Assembly: GCA_034401135.1 (NCBI GenBank)
Contig: JAWZSP010000001.1
Location: forward strand, 1,922,001-1,986,000
Origin: Volutella citrinella
Taxonomy: Eukaryota > Ascomycota > Sordariomycetes > Hypocreales > Nectriaceae
Reading direction: 5' to 3'
Length of the DNA stretch: 64,000 nucleotides
Position 1 is the stretch's first letter; each line of letters opens with the position of its first letter. The notes below the pieces were generated by a model. It was not told the DNA's origin. It worked only from the letters and a program-made list of their open reading frames with translations, and did not search any database. Made by a program: the position numbers and the translations under genes. Shown here one piece after another: positions 34,340-46,058 of the stretch.

Positions 34340-37174
34340 ATGGCCCACCAGCAGAAGACATACTTTGGCCCTGGGCCCGGGCCCCGTATGCCAATTCACC
34401 AGCAACCCCAGCAGGCACAGCAGCAGCAGCAACAACCGCCGCAGCAACAACAACAACAACACCAACAGCAAGCGTATGCTGGCCGGTATCAACAGCACCA
34501 ACACCTCCCGCAGCAGCAGGGATTTCATCACCAGCCCCAGCCCCAGACGGCCTTCTTCGCCGCCGAGCTCGAGGTCCCCAGCGTTACTTCACCCCATGCG
34601 GGCGTCAACCCCGATGGCGCAGTCGTCTTCGAGATGTCTGGCGATTGCGTACCGCCCAGAAAGTCCGAGGAAAGGCGGCCGAGCCCTCGGCCGCCGCAAC
34701 AGCAGCAGCAATCACCTCAAGCCAACCCATGGCCATTTTACCTAGACCAAGAACCCGCGAAGGAGCCGCCGCCGCCGCCCAAGGAACCGGCCCAGACCCA
34801 ATCGACTCAAGCGAATCCCTGGGCCTACTTTGGCCCCTCGACCGACTCGCAGGATAAGGATGATGAACAAGACAAACAACAACTGTCACCACCGCCGCTC
34901 TCTCCAAAACCTCCGGCGCCGCAGCAGCAGGAGCAAGCAAAGCCCCCGCCGAACGGCCGTGAGTCTCCTGCAACTGCAGGCTCGAATCAACAGATGGGAT
35001 TCCAGGTGCAACATGCCGAGAAGCCGCAGCCTTCAGAGCCGCAAACCCCATATCCAGACGATGACGAGCCGCGCATGCCAGTGCCTTATACGACCCGCCC
35101 ACCCCCTCCGTCTGCCGAAGACACCTCGTCTTTCTATCCAGCTCCGTTGACCCTCGCTCATCGACCAGTCCGGGCCCCCTCTGCCTCGCCTACGTTCAAA
35201 CCATACTCCCCCCCGCCTAATCAGGAACAGCATCCATCTGCGGAAGGACAGTCGACGGTGAAGCCGTACGTGCCACCGCCGTTCTCGTCGTCATCGCCGC
35301 CACCGCCTGGGCCGGAGCGGAAACCGACTTACAAGGCGTATCAGCCGCCAGGGGCCGAGGGTGAAAATGCCAACCCAAAGCCGGAGCAACAGCCACAGCA
35401 AGAGAACTACACGCCTGCAGCATCGCCCAAGCCATATATGCCTCCCGCCGAGCACCCCACGAGCTCACCGGGCGCCGAGGGAAATGCTATTGCAAGGCCG
35501 ACCTCTGCTGCATCTGGTGTTCTACGAAAGCCGGTGGGGGGTGCGTCGTCACCAAAGCCATATATGCCACCGGCAGTTCCTCCTCTGGCGGGACCCCCTG
35601 CGCCGAATGTGAACGGTATGACGAGGCCGTCATCTGCCGCCCCATCTACACAGGGACATCCACCTCCGACCTCTCCTCCACCCTCTTCGACCTTGCCGTC
35701 ACCAGCTCCGACGGTTGCTCCTCCCGTGGCCACGCCGCCGGCTCTGCCATCCCCAGGGCCGAGTGTCCACGCAAGCCACGCGCCCATCTCACCTCCTCCG
35801 GACGCCTCCGCCCCTGGCGGAGCTTTCTCTCAACACTCGGCGCATGCATCTCCCCTTGCCTCGCCTCATCCACAGGGTGTTATCTCACCAACATCCCCCC
35901 CCGTTGGCCTGACGACTTCTCCTTCATCCAACATTCCACCAGCGGGAGGATTTGCGCCGTTCCCTCCGCAGCCCCAGTATGCGACTCATCCCTCCGGCCC
36001 GATCCATGGAACATCACCCACCGGCCAGCCGCAGCCCCACCCGGCCCCGACACCCGGCCCCTCGCCGGGTCAAGTGTTGCCTCCTAACGGCTTCAATCCG
36101 CAACAGCCGGCCAACATCCTCCCCGGCCAAGCCGGCGGAGTCGCCCCGTATGCCGTAGCCCAGCCGACTTATGTGCAGCCTGTTTCTCCCCAGGGCATGG
36201 CCTCCCCGGTTCCCCAGCAGCCACCGGCTTTCTCCCCCACAAGCCAACCGCCGGCAGGACACATGGCACAACCTCCACAGCAAGCATCTCCGGCCGGTAG
36301 CCAGCAGGACCTGTACCAGTCGCCGCCACCGCCTTACTCACAGGCCGCTCCGATGGGACCCCCCTCTCAGCCTCCGCATGCAGGCCAACCCTCATTCCAA
36401 CCTTCCCCAAGCCCGATGACTCCCCAACCCCAGTTTCCCACCCAGCCCACCTACGCCAACTCAGCCAGTGCGCCTCCCCCGGGACAACCTCAGTTTGCAC
36501 CCCCTGGTGCTTCTCCAGGCGCCATGCCCATGCCGGGGCAGCCTATGCAGCACCTCCCGCCGGGCGCCGTCCCTCCCATGCCAGGCCAGCCCGTGTACGC
36601 TGGCCAGCTGCAACCTGGCATGCAACTGCCGCCAGGACAAGCTCCGTATAACCTGTATCCTCCGCCATTGCCCCCTAGACCTAGCTCGTCGCATGGCAAC
36701 GCGCCTCCTGGCACGTTTGGCAACCCGATAGGCTTCAACCCGGCGGCGTATCCACCACCACCCAAGACGCACTACACGGTGCCGGTGCCCATGCCACAAT
36801 ACCAACCGCAGCAGACCGGAGCCCCTGGGCGACCGACTGGCAGCAGCACGTTTGGTAGCGTCGGTAGCAGTGGCGGCGTCGCTGGTGGGGTTGCAGGCAG
36901 CGTTGGCAAGCTCCTCAACAGCTCGTCGGCCAAGAAGTGGCTGGACAAGGGCAACAAGGTGCTGGAGAGCAAGCTCGGCCCTATCCTACAGCAGCAGGAC
37001 TCGCGTTACCGGATCCCCGGATTCGCGCAGGGCTCGTACCAGCAACAAGGCGCCCAACAGCAGATGCCGCAGCACCAGATGCAGATGCCGCCCCAGGGGC
37101 CTACGCAGTTCCACGCACCACATCTGGCACCCCAGTTCCGCGGGGCACCGGGAGGACCTCCTGGGTCCGGGTAG
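34340..37174 (+). CDS. Proline/glutamine-rich disordered protein
   Basis: A single exon of 945 codons begins at ATG 34340 (context AACCATGGCC); the frame is open further upstream but without an ATG. I recognise no catalytic domain. The first 50 residues hold poly-Gln. Two copies of an ANPW(P/A)(F/Y) motif occur near residues 130-165 (QANPWPFYLDQEP, QANPWAYFGPS). Five or six K(P/A)Y(S/V/Q/M)PP units recur between about residues 285 and 415. The middle is almost pure Pro/Gln/Ser/Ala. Near the C-terminus a Gly/Ser/Val-rich stretch leads into the only helix-like segment, GKLLNSSSAKKWLDKGNKVL, which is likely the conserved functional part. Repeated short aromatic-proline motifs suggest a multivalent scaffold, for example for SH3, WW or EH-type partners, but that is inference. 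Confidence 0.85.
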   Translation: MAHQQKTYFGPGPGPRMPIHQQPQQAQQQQQQPPQQQQQQHQQQAYAGRYQQHQHLPQQQGFHHQPQPQTAFFAAELEVPSVTSPHAGVNPDGAVVFEMSGDCVPPRKSEERRPSPRPPQQQQQSPQANPWPFYLDQEPAKEPPPPPKEPAQTQSTQANPWAYFGPSTDSQDKDDEQDKQQLSPPPLSPKPPAPQQQEQAKPPPNGRESPATAGSNQQMGFQVQHAEKPQPSEPQTPYPDDDEPRMPVPYTTRPPPPSAEDTSSFYPAPLTLAHRPVRAPSASPTFKPYSPPPNQEQHPSAEGQSTVKPYVPPPFSSSSPPPPGPERKPTYKAYQPPGAEGENANPKPEQQPQQENYTPAASPKPYMPPAEHPTSSPGAEGNAIARPTSAASGVLRKPVGGASSPKPYMPPAVPPLAGPPAPNVNGMTRPSSAAPSTQGHPPPTSPPPSSTLPSPAPTVAPPVATPPALPSPGPSVHASHAPISPPPDASAPGGAFSQHSAHASPLASPHPQGVISPTSPPVGLTTSPSSNIPPAGGFAPFPPQPQYATHPSGPIHGTSPTGQPQPHPAPTPGPSPGQVLPPNGFNPQQPANILPGQAGGVAPYAVAQPTYVQPVSPQGMASPVPQQPPAFSPTSQPPAGHMAQPPQQASPAGSQQDLYQSPPPPYSQAAPMGPPSQPPHAGQPSFQPSPSPMTPQPQFPTQPTYANSASAPPPGQPQFAPPGASPGAMPMPGQPMQHLPPGAVPPMPGQPVYAGQLQPGMQLPPGQAPYNLYPPPLPPRPSSSHGNAPPGTFGNPIGFNPAAYPPPPKTHYTVPVPMPQYQPQQTGAPGRPTGSSTFGSVGSSGGVAGGVAGSVGKLLNSSSAKKWLDKGNKVLESKLGPILQQQDSRYRIPGFAQGSYQQQGAQQQMPQHQMQMPPQGPTQFHAPHLAPQFRGAPGGPPGSG

Positions 37175-37477
37175 GACCGCCTTTGCCCCGTGAACCGTTG
37201 TACTTTGACTTGTCGACCGCAGTGGTGTAACTAGCCTTGGGATATCATGGGTTTTTAAGAGTGAGCATTTGGAGCATTTGACGGCGTCTAAGAAGCGAAT
37301 TTTGTATTATAGTTATTCAAGCGCTCATGTACATATCTAAACAAGCACATATCCGTCGGTTTGCCTTACCTTTGTGTCAATTCTCCCGCCAAGAGCTGAC
37401 CTGGATGACAGATGCGCGACTGACGAGAGTAGATGCGATGGACCACGTTGTACATGCAGAGAAGATGTCCGATTGTA
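37175..37477. other. 303-bp gap between convergent genes
   Basis: The proline-rich gene (plus) and the ankyrin gene (minus) converge here, so both 3' UTRs must fit in or overlap this space. No further coding signal was seen. Confidence 0.6.
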
Positions 37478-40081
37478 TCAGTCATCAATGTCAAAGAACT
37501 CATCAATACCGCTACCGTCAGACGCGGCCCGAATCGACCCCCCAAACGCCGAGCCCTGGCTACCACTCCACCTCGCATCAACGCTGTTCAAGTCATCAAA
37601 GTCTCCAGCCAGATCACTGCGCAAGCTGAGGGCTTCATGGCACACGTCGGAATCCACGGAGCCAGGGCCGGCCCGTGCCGAATTGATACGCTCCTGTATC
37701 TCCTCGACGAGTTGTCGAAACGCATAGAACTCCGTGGTCGTGATCCTGCGTTCGCCAGCATCGAGCTCTTGATCCGTCCGGAACATGCGCGCCGCCACGC
37801 AGGCAAGGGGCGTCTTGCCCTGCTTGTCGGGCATGTTGGGATCTATGCCGGTGATCTCGGCGCGGCGGAGAACGTCAAGGCAGTCTTCCTGTGTCGCCAG
37901 TGCGGCAAAGTGGAAGATGCTGGTGCCGTCGACGTCCACCAGGTCGAGGCGAGCGCCTGCGTCGATCAGCAGCTCGAGGAGAACCGCGTTCCGATTGCGG
38001 ATGGCCATCATGACTGGGGCCAGTTTCTGCTCGTCATACTGGCCGTTGATATCTACCCCCGCGCTGATGAGGCAGTTCAAGGATTCCTGCCACGAGGCGC
38101 GGAGTCTGTCGCTGTCGTATACATCGATGATTTGGTCCGCCGCTTTGTGAAGTGGCGAGTCCAAGCCGAATACAGACTCCCACGTCACCCTCGCTCCATG
38201 GTCTAGGAAGAAGCGCATGAGCTGTGGAGCTACAAAGGTGTGGGCAATGGGAGGGCGTGAGTACGGCTGGCTGACGCGATTTACATCGGCCCCGGCGTCG
38301 ACCAGCAACTCGGCCATCTCGAGACTGCGCAACTGGGCGGCGAGCTCCAAGGGCGTCTCTCCGTAGGTAGACTGGATATCAACCTTGGCACCGGCTCCTA
38401 GGAGCGTTTTAACTGCGGCTGTTTTTTTAGTCAAGATGGCCAGGTGTAAGGGACTATCTCCCCCATTATCAAAGTCGTCGATGCTGCCCCAGTGGTGAGC
38501 CAGCACTTCATCCAGAGACTCGTCCTCTAAGCCGAGAACTGCTTTGTGGACTCTTGATGAGTAGCCCGGGTTTTCTTTCCCGTAGCGCTCTAGGAATCCG
38601 TCAATGAAATTCTGCGCTGAACCCATGCGTCGATACGAGTTCGGGTCCTGCTGACTGGTGTTGACGATTCGCCGAATTGTGCTCATCGGCGTGCTATGAA
38701 ACATTAGGACCTCAAGTGCCTTCGGATTCTCGATGCTATCAACGTACAGCCCAAACATGTCTTTCAACCGCGGGTCCCATCCCTGACGAATGAGAAACTG
38801 CGCAATGGCGAAGCTGTGTGACGAGACGGCGACCTGGAGTTGTCAGGAGTTGCGTCCTCTCACTTGTAGCCACTACGAACCTGGACGAGACTCCGTCCTG
38901 CCATGTCGACGTCTGACGGAAAGATTTCCTTTTTGGTAATGTGGTTTCTGATCCAGTTTATGTCGTTGAAAAGAAACGCTCGCCACACCCCATGGCTCAT
39001 CAACACCCTGGGAACTCGTAGGTGTAATGATGAGCCGATGCCGGTCAACCCAGCCCAGGAAATGCTGAACTCGATGGAGCGTTGGATAAGCCACTTTGGG
39101 AACGAATAATACAGCCGAACAGACGACTCCCTTTGGGACTTGCACTTGGCCACATCGCAGCCAACACGATTGATGAGCGGGATGGCGTCGTACTGCATCA
39201 GCAAACCGCCCAACCAGCCAAGTGACTGGGAGTTCTTGGATCGATGACAGCTGCACAGGCAGTCCGATGGGCAACCCTGGGTTGCCGAAGCCTCCAGATG
39301 GACACTTGTGGATGAATCGCCTCTGGAAGCACTGCTGGCTATTGACGTGATGACGGTTTGCGTCGCAGCCAACGTCTGCTCGTTCTGAAGCATCTGTTGG
39401 TGAATGAGGTTGAGCACGCTCTGCGTGCTTTGGAAGTAGTCGGCGGTTGACTCCTGGGCTGCCACTTGGTCCCTACTGAGCTGTGCTAGGCTCCGGTCCG
39501 TAGAGCTCTGTGCATCGACGATCTGAACCAGAAGCTTCGAGTGATGGGACCTGAACGGATGTGAGTAGTCGAAAACTATGACCAGACCGGGGAATACACG
39601 CATACCCTTGTGAAAGGGCAAAGACATTGAAGCAAGTATTCATGTAATCTCTGGTCCTCCGCGCCCTCTGGACCAAACTCGTGATGCTGCTCTTCTCCTT
39701 CTGCCATTTTATATGCTTTACTCGCTCTCTGGACGGCTGGCCCGACTTCTCATCATCCTTGCCTTTCTTTGTCGCCTTGAGTCTTTGGCACAATCCGTCC
39801 AACTCCTGTACTGTAGTGTCCAAGCTTTCCTTCAGTGTAGCAGTCAGGGTCTGGTCGATGAGAGGGATCCTGCCACCTGCGGATCTGGCCTGCTTGTCGG
39901 ACTCCTTCACGGCATCCTCGACATGCTCTGCTACGGTCTGCAATGCGACGAGCTCATCGAGCAATTCATTGAACTCGTCAGACGCGTGACGAAGCGAAAG
40001 AAGGAAGCGGATTCCTTTCCCGACGCCCTGTGCTCCCTGGACAAGAGCGATGACACTGGCGACACCTGAGACGACATCCAT
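37478..40081 (-). CDS. Ankyrin-repeat protein with PigL_N-like N-terminal domain
   Basis: Three exons on the minus strand (40081-39606, 39550-38881, 38833-37478) join in phase to 833 residues; introns are 55 and 47 nt, with donors GTATGC and GTTCGT. Residues 1 to about 170 (MDVVSGVASVIALVQGAQGV, a helical stretch, then KWQKEKSSITSLVQRARRTR) match the helical N-terminal domain common on fungal NLR-like and ankyrin proteins (PigL_N type). A middle region has a Cys-rich CPSDCLCSCHRSK motif and a predicted globular part. Exon 3 carries ankyrin repeats from about residue 505 (GGDSPLHLAIL, YGETPLELAAQ, ELLVDAGADVN) to about 760 (KQGKTPLACVAA). The end is acidic (DEFFDIDD). There is no NACHT/NB-ARC P-loop, so this is not a complete NLR. 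A role in protein-protein recognition is likely; the target is unknown. Confidence 0.88.
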
Positions 40082-43000
40082 AGAAAGTGTTGGCCACCTG
40101 ATTCAGCAAGTGCGAATAGATCTGACGTGGTTGGTTCTCAAGTCGCGCCTGTTGGGTAGCAAGTCAAGTCACTGCTGGAGCTAATGATCCTGGTTGCGAG
40201 ATGACATGCTGCTGCGTAACCACCAGTATCTTTCATAGGTAGGCGCCCTCCTTCCTGTGAGGGCCGGACAAGGGCCCTGCGGACCCCGCTCCAATGGGCG
40301 GGTAAGGCAAACAAGCTGCTGTACCACGAATGCATGGTAAGCCATTGGGTCTTCCGGTGCGTGGCTATGGGGAATGATTCGCTGAGGAGGACTTACATTC
40401 TCCCAAGGCATTCTTTTCTGTATCCGTACAGGTGCAGCAAATGTCAGAGCAAGACTGGGCGGAGAACGAGCTCAAGATACCAGGGCCGTGTCAACCCACC
40501 TTGCGATGCCTGGGATTTGGGTGTGGCTGAACTCGCCAAGTATTCTGGGTGCGTCATAGTCTGACACCAGATATTGTTTGATCCAAACGCAGAATTGTTA
40601 TTGTTTTATGGGCATGCTATCGGGCAACTTTTATCCTCTCTCGTTGTCGATGCGCTCCGCACTACGATCCTGACTGGTTTGAGAGTTTGGCAGTAATTAT
40701 GAAAACATGCTACGCCTAGAGTTACGCAGCTAATTATGGACTGGTACTACAGATCCGGATACTGGACGGGAAGCTCCTCGGCGGTGGCTAGTCCCGTGGT
40801 AGCTATACCGAGATGCCGAGAGCACCTTCGTCCGGCGGGCTGTCAAGGCTATTTCAGGTCCCCAACTGCCGGGTTTTGCTGTGACACACCCAGCGGCGCC
40901 TGAAGGCACACCACGCTGTAATTAGTGACTGTGCTCTTTATGATGTCCCTTCTTTGGAAATGTCGACTGTGCCCCCACCCATGATCATGACGGATGAAAT
41001 TTCTGGGATTGGTGATTCCGAACCATCAGTCCTGACCGTGGGATCAGCGCCACAGCCCCCTACCGACACTAGCCCTGCCGACAACACCGAGCAAGCGATC
41101 TACTGTTCCACAGCTGCCTTCTTTGTGGCACATACGGGCGGCGGTTCGTTTTGTACATTGCACAAGGCGGCCCCGTGACCCTCCTTGATGCGTGAGATGG
41201 GGGGCTTTTTGCAAGGCGGACACCACGTTAGTACCTTGGCCTATCAGTCATGTACAGGCAGAACACATCAGCATCAGGCAGCGGGCGGTGTCGTAGATGT
41301 AGTAGCAAATTGCAACGAGAAGCGATGTTGCCTCCTATTAGTATCAATAGTTGTCGGGTGGGACTCCGAATCCGCTCGTGGAAGGAGTCGGGTTGCTCCG
41401 ACCCTTCTAGATCGGCCACCGCGGTAGTGGCGAGTGCTGAGGCGTTGAGTCGCCCCCATTGCTGTTCTAATTTTACCACTACACACACAACCCGAGATGG
41501 CGGGGGGACGTCGTGGCATGCCATCGCAGCACCGTCGGCCTGCTCCGCAAGGCCCCATCTGCCAACTCGATCATGCCGCCGCATCTCATCTCACGTTTAT
41601 CGGGTGCAAGTGCCCCGTATTACGGCGAGGTGGCCAGTTTTCTGCTCGGAAACGGCATCATTTTTGCAGCTGGGTGAGGAGAGAGGGCACTACGTACATG
41701 TAAGCTGTTCCAGCCCGCGGCTAACAGCGCAGCACCGGGGTTATGCGAATCACAGCGTCGGACAGGGCCATCACGAGACCTTGGCTGGTGCCCAATTCAT
41801 GCACTACAGTCGACTTGGCGTTGTGACTCGCGCCTCGCGCCCTGCTTGCTTTGCCTTGTGCTCCCCGCCCTGCGTCTGCTGGGAGCTAGTCCTCCGAGCA
41901 AGAGGTCCCCGGGTGGCCTCCGATTTCCCAAATCCCATGATATCCACGAGAAGACCTGCACGAAGTAGGGGGTAGGGCAATGCAGAAGAGACGCCTGCTG
42001 AGTACCACCGTACCACCATCCAATCCAATACCACCACCCTCCCCGATGCGCTGCTGCAGACGGGCGTGGTACGCCGAGCAGCCCAGCGCATCTGGACCTG
42101 ACAAAAAGAAAGCAACCCGCGTCGTCGTGCGTTGTACCGCGTCCCCAGTTTGCCGCCAGGACGGACGGCTGACTCGCTGGGATCTGCTCGTCAGCAAATC
42201 ACGGATGGCACTCGCCGCCATCCCAGGCTCACAACTGAGCCGCTGTCGGGCCGGTCTTTGGCCAGGCGCCTGCCCTCTCAGGCAGCCCAACAACCGGTGT
42301 AGAACCGTCCCATCAAACCGTCGTGGCCCACGCCAACCCCTCCAACTACGGGGAGACGGTCGCCCGAGTTGGACAGGAGTCGGATCCGTGGCGTATGACA
42401 TTGCAAGTCGGTCCATCATCAATGCAAAGAATATGAGGGATCGCCTGACTGCGAAGCGCGCTCGGCAGAGGCGACGGCACCGTTGTCGACAGAGCACCCG
42501 AAACCCAACGCATAAAATCCGGGTGGTCTGTTCCAGCTTCTGCCATCTGCTGAGGTTTCAGGCGCCGAAATGGGCCCACAGTGTCCCGGCACGTTTGCGG
42601 ACAGCCCGCCGAAGCTCGACGCTTGGGAGGCTGGACATTTGTCTTTGTGCCCGCAATTGAGCAACAATGGCCGTTACAAAACGCTGACTGTTAGAAAGAG
42701 CGGTATTTTGCTGCTTTCATGCAATGCCTCCTTGTTCAATCATGAGGTCGGGCATCCGGGCATCCCGTCAGCCTGTGCGGTCCTAGCTGATGTGGGACGA
42801 CTCATGGCGGGCGCTGGCCTGGCCTGTGAGGCAGTGAGCCGTGGGGACCAAAGACAAGGAGAGACACTCAATTGCCTAGACGGGAAGAGGCATCAGTCAC
42901 TTTAGGGGACAAAGAAGGAGCCATTTTTTGGCGGCCGAAACATGGTCCGCCCGCCATGATCCATTGTCATGATGGCTTCCTCACGGGCCAAGCCCTCAAT

Positions 43001-44537
43001 AATGGGTAGCGTAATAGATCTCCAGCTGGGCTGCGAGACCAGCCACTCCTTTTTATTTGAAATGTGCTTTTTTGGACAGCAAGGCGGCCCACTAGTGGTG
43101 GAATGAACAGCTGTGAGCACAAGTAATAATGCCAGTGTCTGTGTCACAACGCAGTTATGACCGACCGCCCGGACTATTACTCCTGTGCGTCAGTGCCTAA
43201 GCAGGTGGCGCAAGGGGTTGCCGTTTTCTGGCGGTCCAATGCTGCCGCTGTTGGCGATATCAAACGGAACCCAGCAATTAATTAAGCATGTCGGCTCCCA
43301 GAATCAACCCGGTCAGCAGGAAAGGGAGAGGCTCACGCACGCCGCCAGTTGCGTTGGCTGTGACAAGGTCCCCTTCCCTTCCAGGCTTCCAGCCATGGCC
43401 CAGCCGCAGCCCAGCCGCATCGCAGCGGCCGAGCCAAGAGTTGGGGCCACCCGGTTTCCATGGGTGCCCGCTGCCAACCACAGCCAAGGGGACTTTGTAG
43501 GTGGCTAGCCGGTGGGCGAGCGCGCACCACCGGGCCACCACCGACCACTGACCAGCCCAAGAGGCCAGCCGGCGGCAGTGGGCGGCCCAGCCCAACGGGG
43601 GAGGAACTGGCTGGTAGGCTGGCGGCCCAGGTGCTCTGTGCAGCGAGGCCCCCGCCTGGGCTCAGGCTCAGTGCGCCTGTGCCATAGGAGGCGCCGGATG
43701 GAGCACCAAGGAGGAGCACCCCCGACCCGACCTGGCCAAATGCGGGCGGTCCGGCGCTTCGCCTCAAATTTCCCTCCCCTTCTCGCCCACCGCGGCTTTC
43801 CCTTCTTCTCTCCTCCCTCTCTCTCTCCAAACCCACTACCACCACCACCACCACCACCACCGACGTCGAAACCCCCCCCCGAACGTCGTCGAACATCACG
43901 ACCAAGCTCGCCTCGCACCCTCGATAACGGCCGCTTGATCGATCCAACATTGTCTCTTTTTACGCCTTTGTAGATTTGGCTTCGCCTCACCGCCTCGGCT
44001 CTCGCCCTTTCTCGCAGTCCGACGCTTTGCACGCGTCCTGACCGCCTCCACACCAGACGCTTCGCTTGCAGGTGAGTGCAACCCGTTTTGGGAGTCGGCC
44101 TGGGGCATCAAGTCCAGTCTTTGCCTGTGCACACACTCCGTGTTTGCTGTTCAAATCCATTTGACTTGTTCATTGCACCGAGAATCCTTTTTTCCCTCAA
44201 TCACTCGCTCTTCGTTCTCTCCCACCTTGGCGTCAGGTGCATTGAAAGTGCCTTCGGTCGGGCTTTTCCATTGTGGCGTTGTCCGCCCTTGACTTGACAA
44301 GCCTGATTTGCCTGCCCACCTGCCCTGGTTTTGCCCCTCTCACCTTTCACACTGTCCACCTGCCGTCATCATCATTTCATCAACTCCTTTGTCCCCCAGC
44401 AGCCGCCCTCGACTTTGTCCATTTAATTTATTTAACCGGACTGACCCCGACTCCAGCCCACGTTAGGCTCGCACACTTACCAACAAATCTAATCAGAATT
44501 CTCCATTCGAAAGAACGGAGAAACACCAACCGCCACG
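40082..44537. other. 4.5-kb intergenic region with casein kinase promoter and leader
   Basis: Between 40.1 and 43.7 kb I see only overlapping chance frames on both strands. From about 43.75 to 44.53 kb the plus strand is pyrimidine-rich with an ACC trinucleotide tract and looks like transcribed leader of the casein kinase gene. GCAG|GTGAGT at 44072 is a plausible 5' UTR intron donor; CCCCCAG at about 44400 is one possible acceptor. Confidence 0.5.
43837..43861 (+). repeat. ACC trinucleotide repeat
   Basis: Eight CCA/ACC units lie in the pyrimidine-rich region upstream of casein kinase I, probably in promoter or leader. Confidence 0.85.
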
Positions 44538-46058
44538 ATGACGACAATGGTATGCCTGCCAAATTACCTCCCTCAAACACCAGCACACTTGCCTCGCAGC
44601 GAGCAGCGAGAATACGAGTTGGAGTCGTCAATGGAGGGTCAGCCATGAGCCGTATTTGTGGCTGGCCTGGCCCGTTGCTCAACTCGCTCGAGATCCCCCA
44701 CGCTGTGTTGCCAAAATGGGCCCCCCCCGCCCGTATTCGAGCGTTAATTGAAACGTATGCTGACAGTTCCCACCTAGGATCTTCGCGTCGGTAACAAGTA
44801 CCGCATCGGCCGCAAGATCGGTTCCGGCTCCTTCGGTGATATCTACCTCGGCACCAACATCATCTCCGGCGAGGAGATTGCTATCAAGCTCGAGTCCGTC
44901 AAGGCCAAGCACCCCCAGCTGGAGTATGAGGCTCGTGTGTACAAGTCCCTTGCCGGTGGTGTTGGCATCCCATTTGTCCGCTGGTTTGGTACTGAGTGTG
45001 ACTACAACGCCATGGTCCTCGATCTGCTTGGTCCCAGCTTGGAGGATCTCTTCAACTTCTGCAACCGCAAGTTCTCTCTGAAGACTGTGCTCCTTCTGGC
45101 TGATCAGCTCATCTCTCGCATCGAATACATTCACGCCAAGTCTTTTATTCACCGAGATATTAAGCCTGACAACTTCTTGATGGGCATCGGCAAGCGTGGC
45201 AACCAGGTCAACGTTATTGATTTCGGCCTGGCCAAGAAGTACCGCGACCCCAAGACCCACTTCCACATCCCGTACAGAGAGAACAAGAACCTTACCGGTA
45301 CGGCTCGATATGCCTCCATCAACACCCACCTGGGTGTGGAGCAGTCCCGCCGTGACGATATGGAGTCGCTCGGCTATGTCATGCTCTACTTCTGCCGCGG
45401 CTCCCTCCCCTGGCAGGGCCTGAAGGCTGCTACCAAGAAGCAGAAGTACGATCGTATCATGGAGAAGAAGATGACCACCCCTACTGAGGTTCTGTGCCGT
45501 GGCTTCCCCAACGAGTTCGCTATCTACCTCAACTACACTCGATCTCTCCGATTCGATGACAAGCCCGACTACAGCTACCTCCGAAAGATCTTCCGCGACC
45601 TCTTCGTCCGTGAGGGCTTCCAGTACGACTATGTCTTCGATTGGACCGTCTATAAGTACAAGCGCAATGCAGAGGAGATTCAGAACGCCGCCAAGAAGGA
45701 CGAAGAGAAGACCCGCATGGCTGGCGCTGCCGCTCCCAGCGGCCAGCCCGGTGCCCCCAAGCCCAGCGCTGGACCCCGACGCAAGATGCTGCAAGGCAGC
45801 GGCGTCGACACCCCCGAAACCAACCGTGCCATCGGTGGAAGCGACAGGATGTGAGTTAACAGCAAACCAGCCCAACCCAACAGGTCCTCTGTAAGGAACC
45901 GTGTTTCCTACTTGCGCTTGTTGTGTGTTTCGCTACAGCTGGCCAGATAATAAGAAAAGTTTGCTGACAAGCCATGGCTGACTCAGTGGACGGTAAACAG
46001 GCTTCGCTCAGCTTCAAGGGGAGCGGGATATGCCTCTGGCAGTTATCGGCCAGAATGA
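44538..46058 (+). CDS. ck-1a: Casein kinase I (CK1 delta/epsilon, Hrr25/CK-1a type)
   Basis: This Ser/Thr kinase family acts in vesicle traffic, DNA repair and, in Neurospora, in phosphorylating the clock protein FRQ. Exon 1 is only 12 nt (MTTM, 44538-44549). A 228-nt intron ends at 44777, and exon 2 carries the kinase domain. Visible motifs are the Gly loop GSGSFGDIY at residues 19-27, the ATP lysine (AIKLE, Lys41), HRDIKPDNF with Asp131, DFG at 152-154, and the CK1 signature [13 protein letters not shown] in place of the usual APE. LPWQGLK and the later helices are typical of the subfamily. The message can end in two ways. Read-through at 45851 stops at once (SDRM, 362 residues). Using donor GTGAGT at 45851 and acceptor CAG at 46000, the Met is kept and 18 residues are added ([18 protein letters not shown], stop at 46056), giving 380 residues. 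The spliced form is favoured because its tail has the Ser/Arg character usual for fungal CK1. Confidence 0.95.

Noticed and set aside
37433..38206. 257-codon plus-strand frame over the ankyrin gene
   Set aside because: Shadow of the minus-strand ankyrin exon.
41250..42660. Three overlapping frames of 203-241 codons
   Set aside because: All three cover each other on both strands, none resembles a protein family; GC-rich chance reading.
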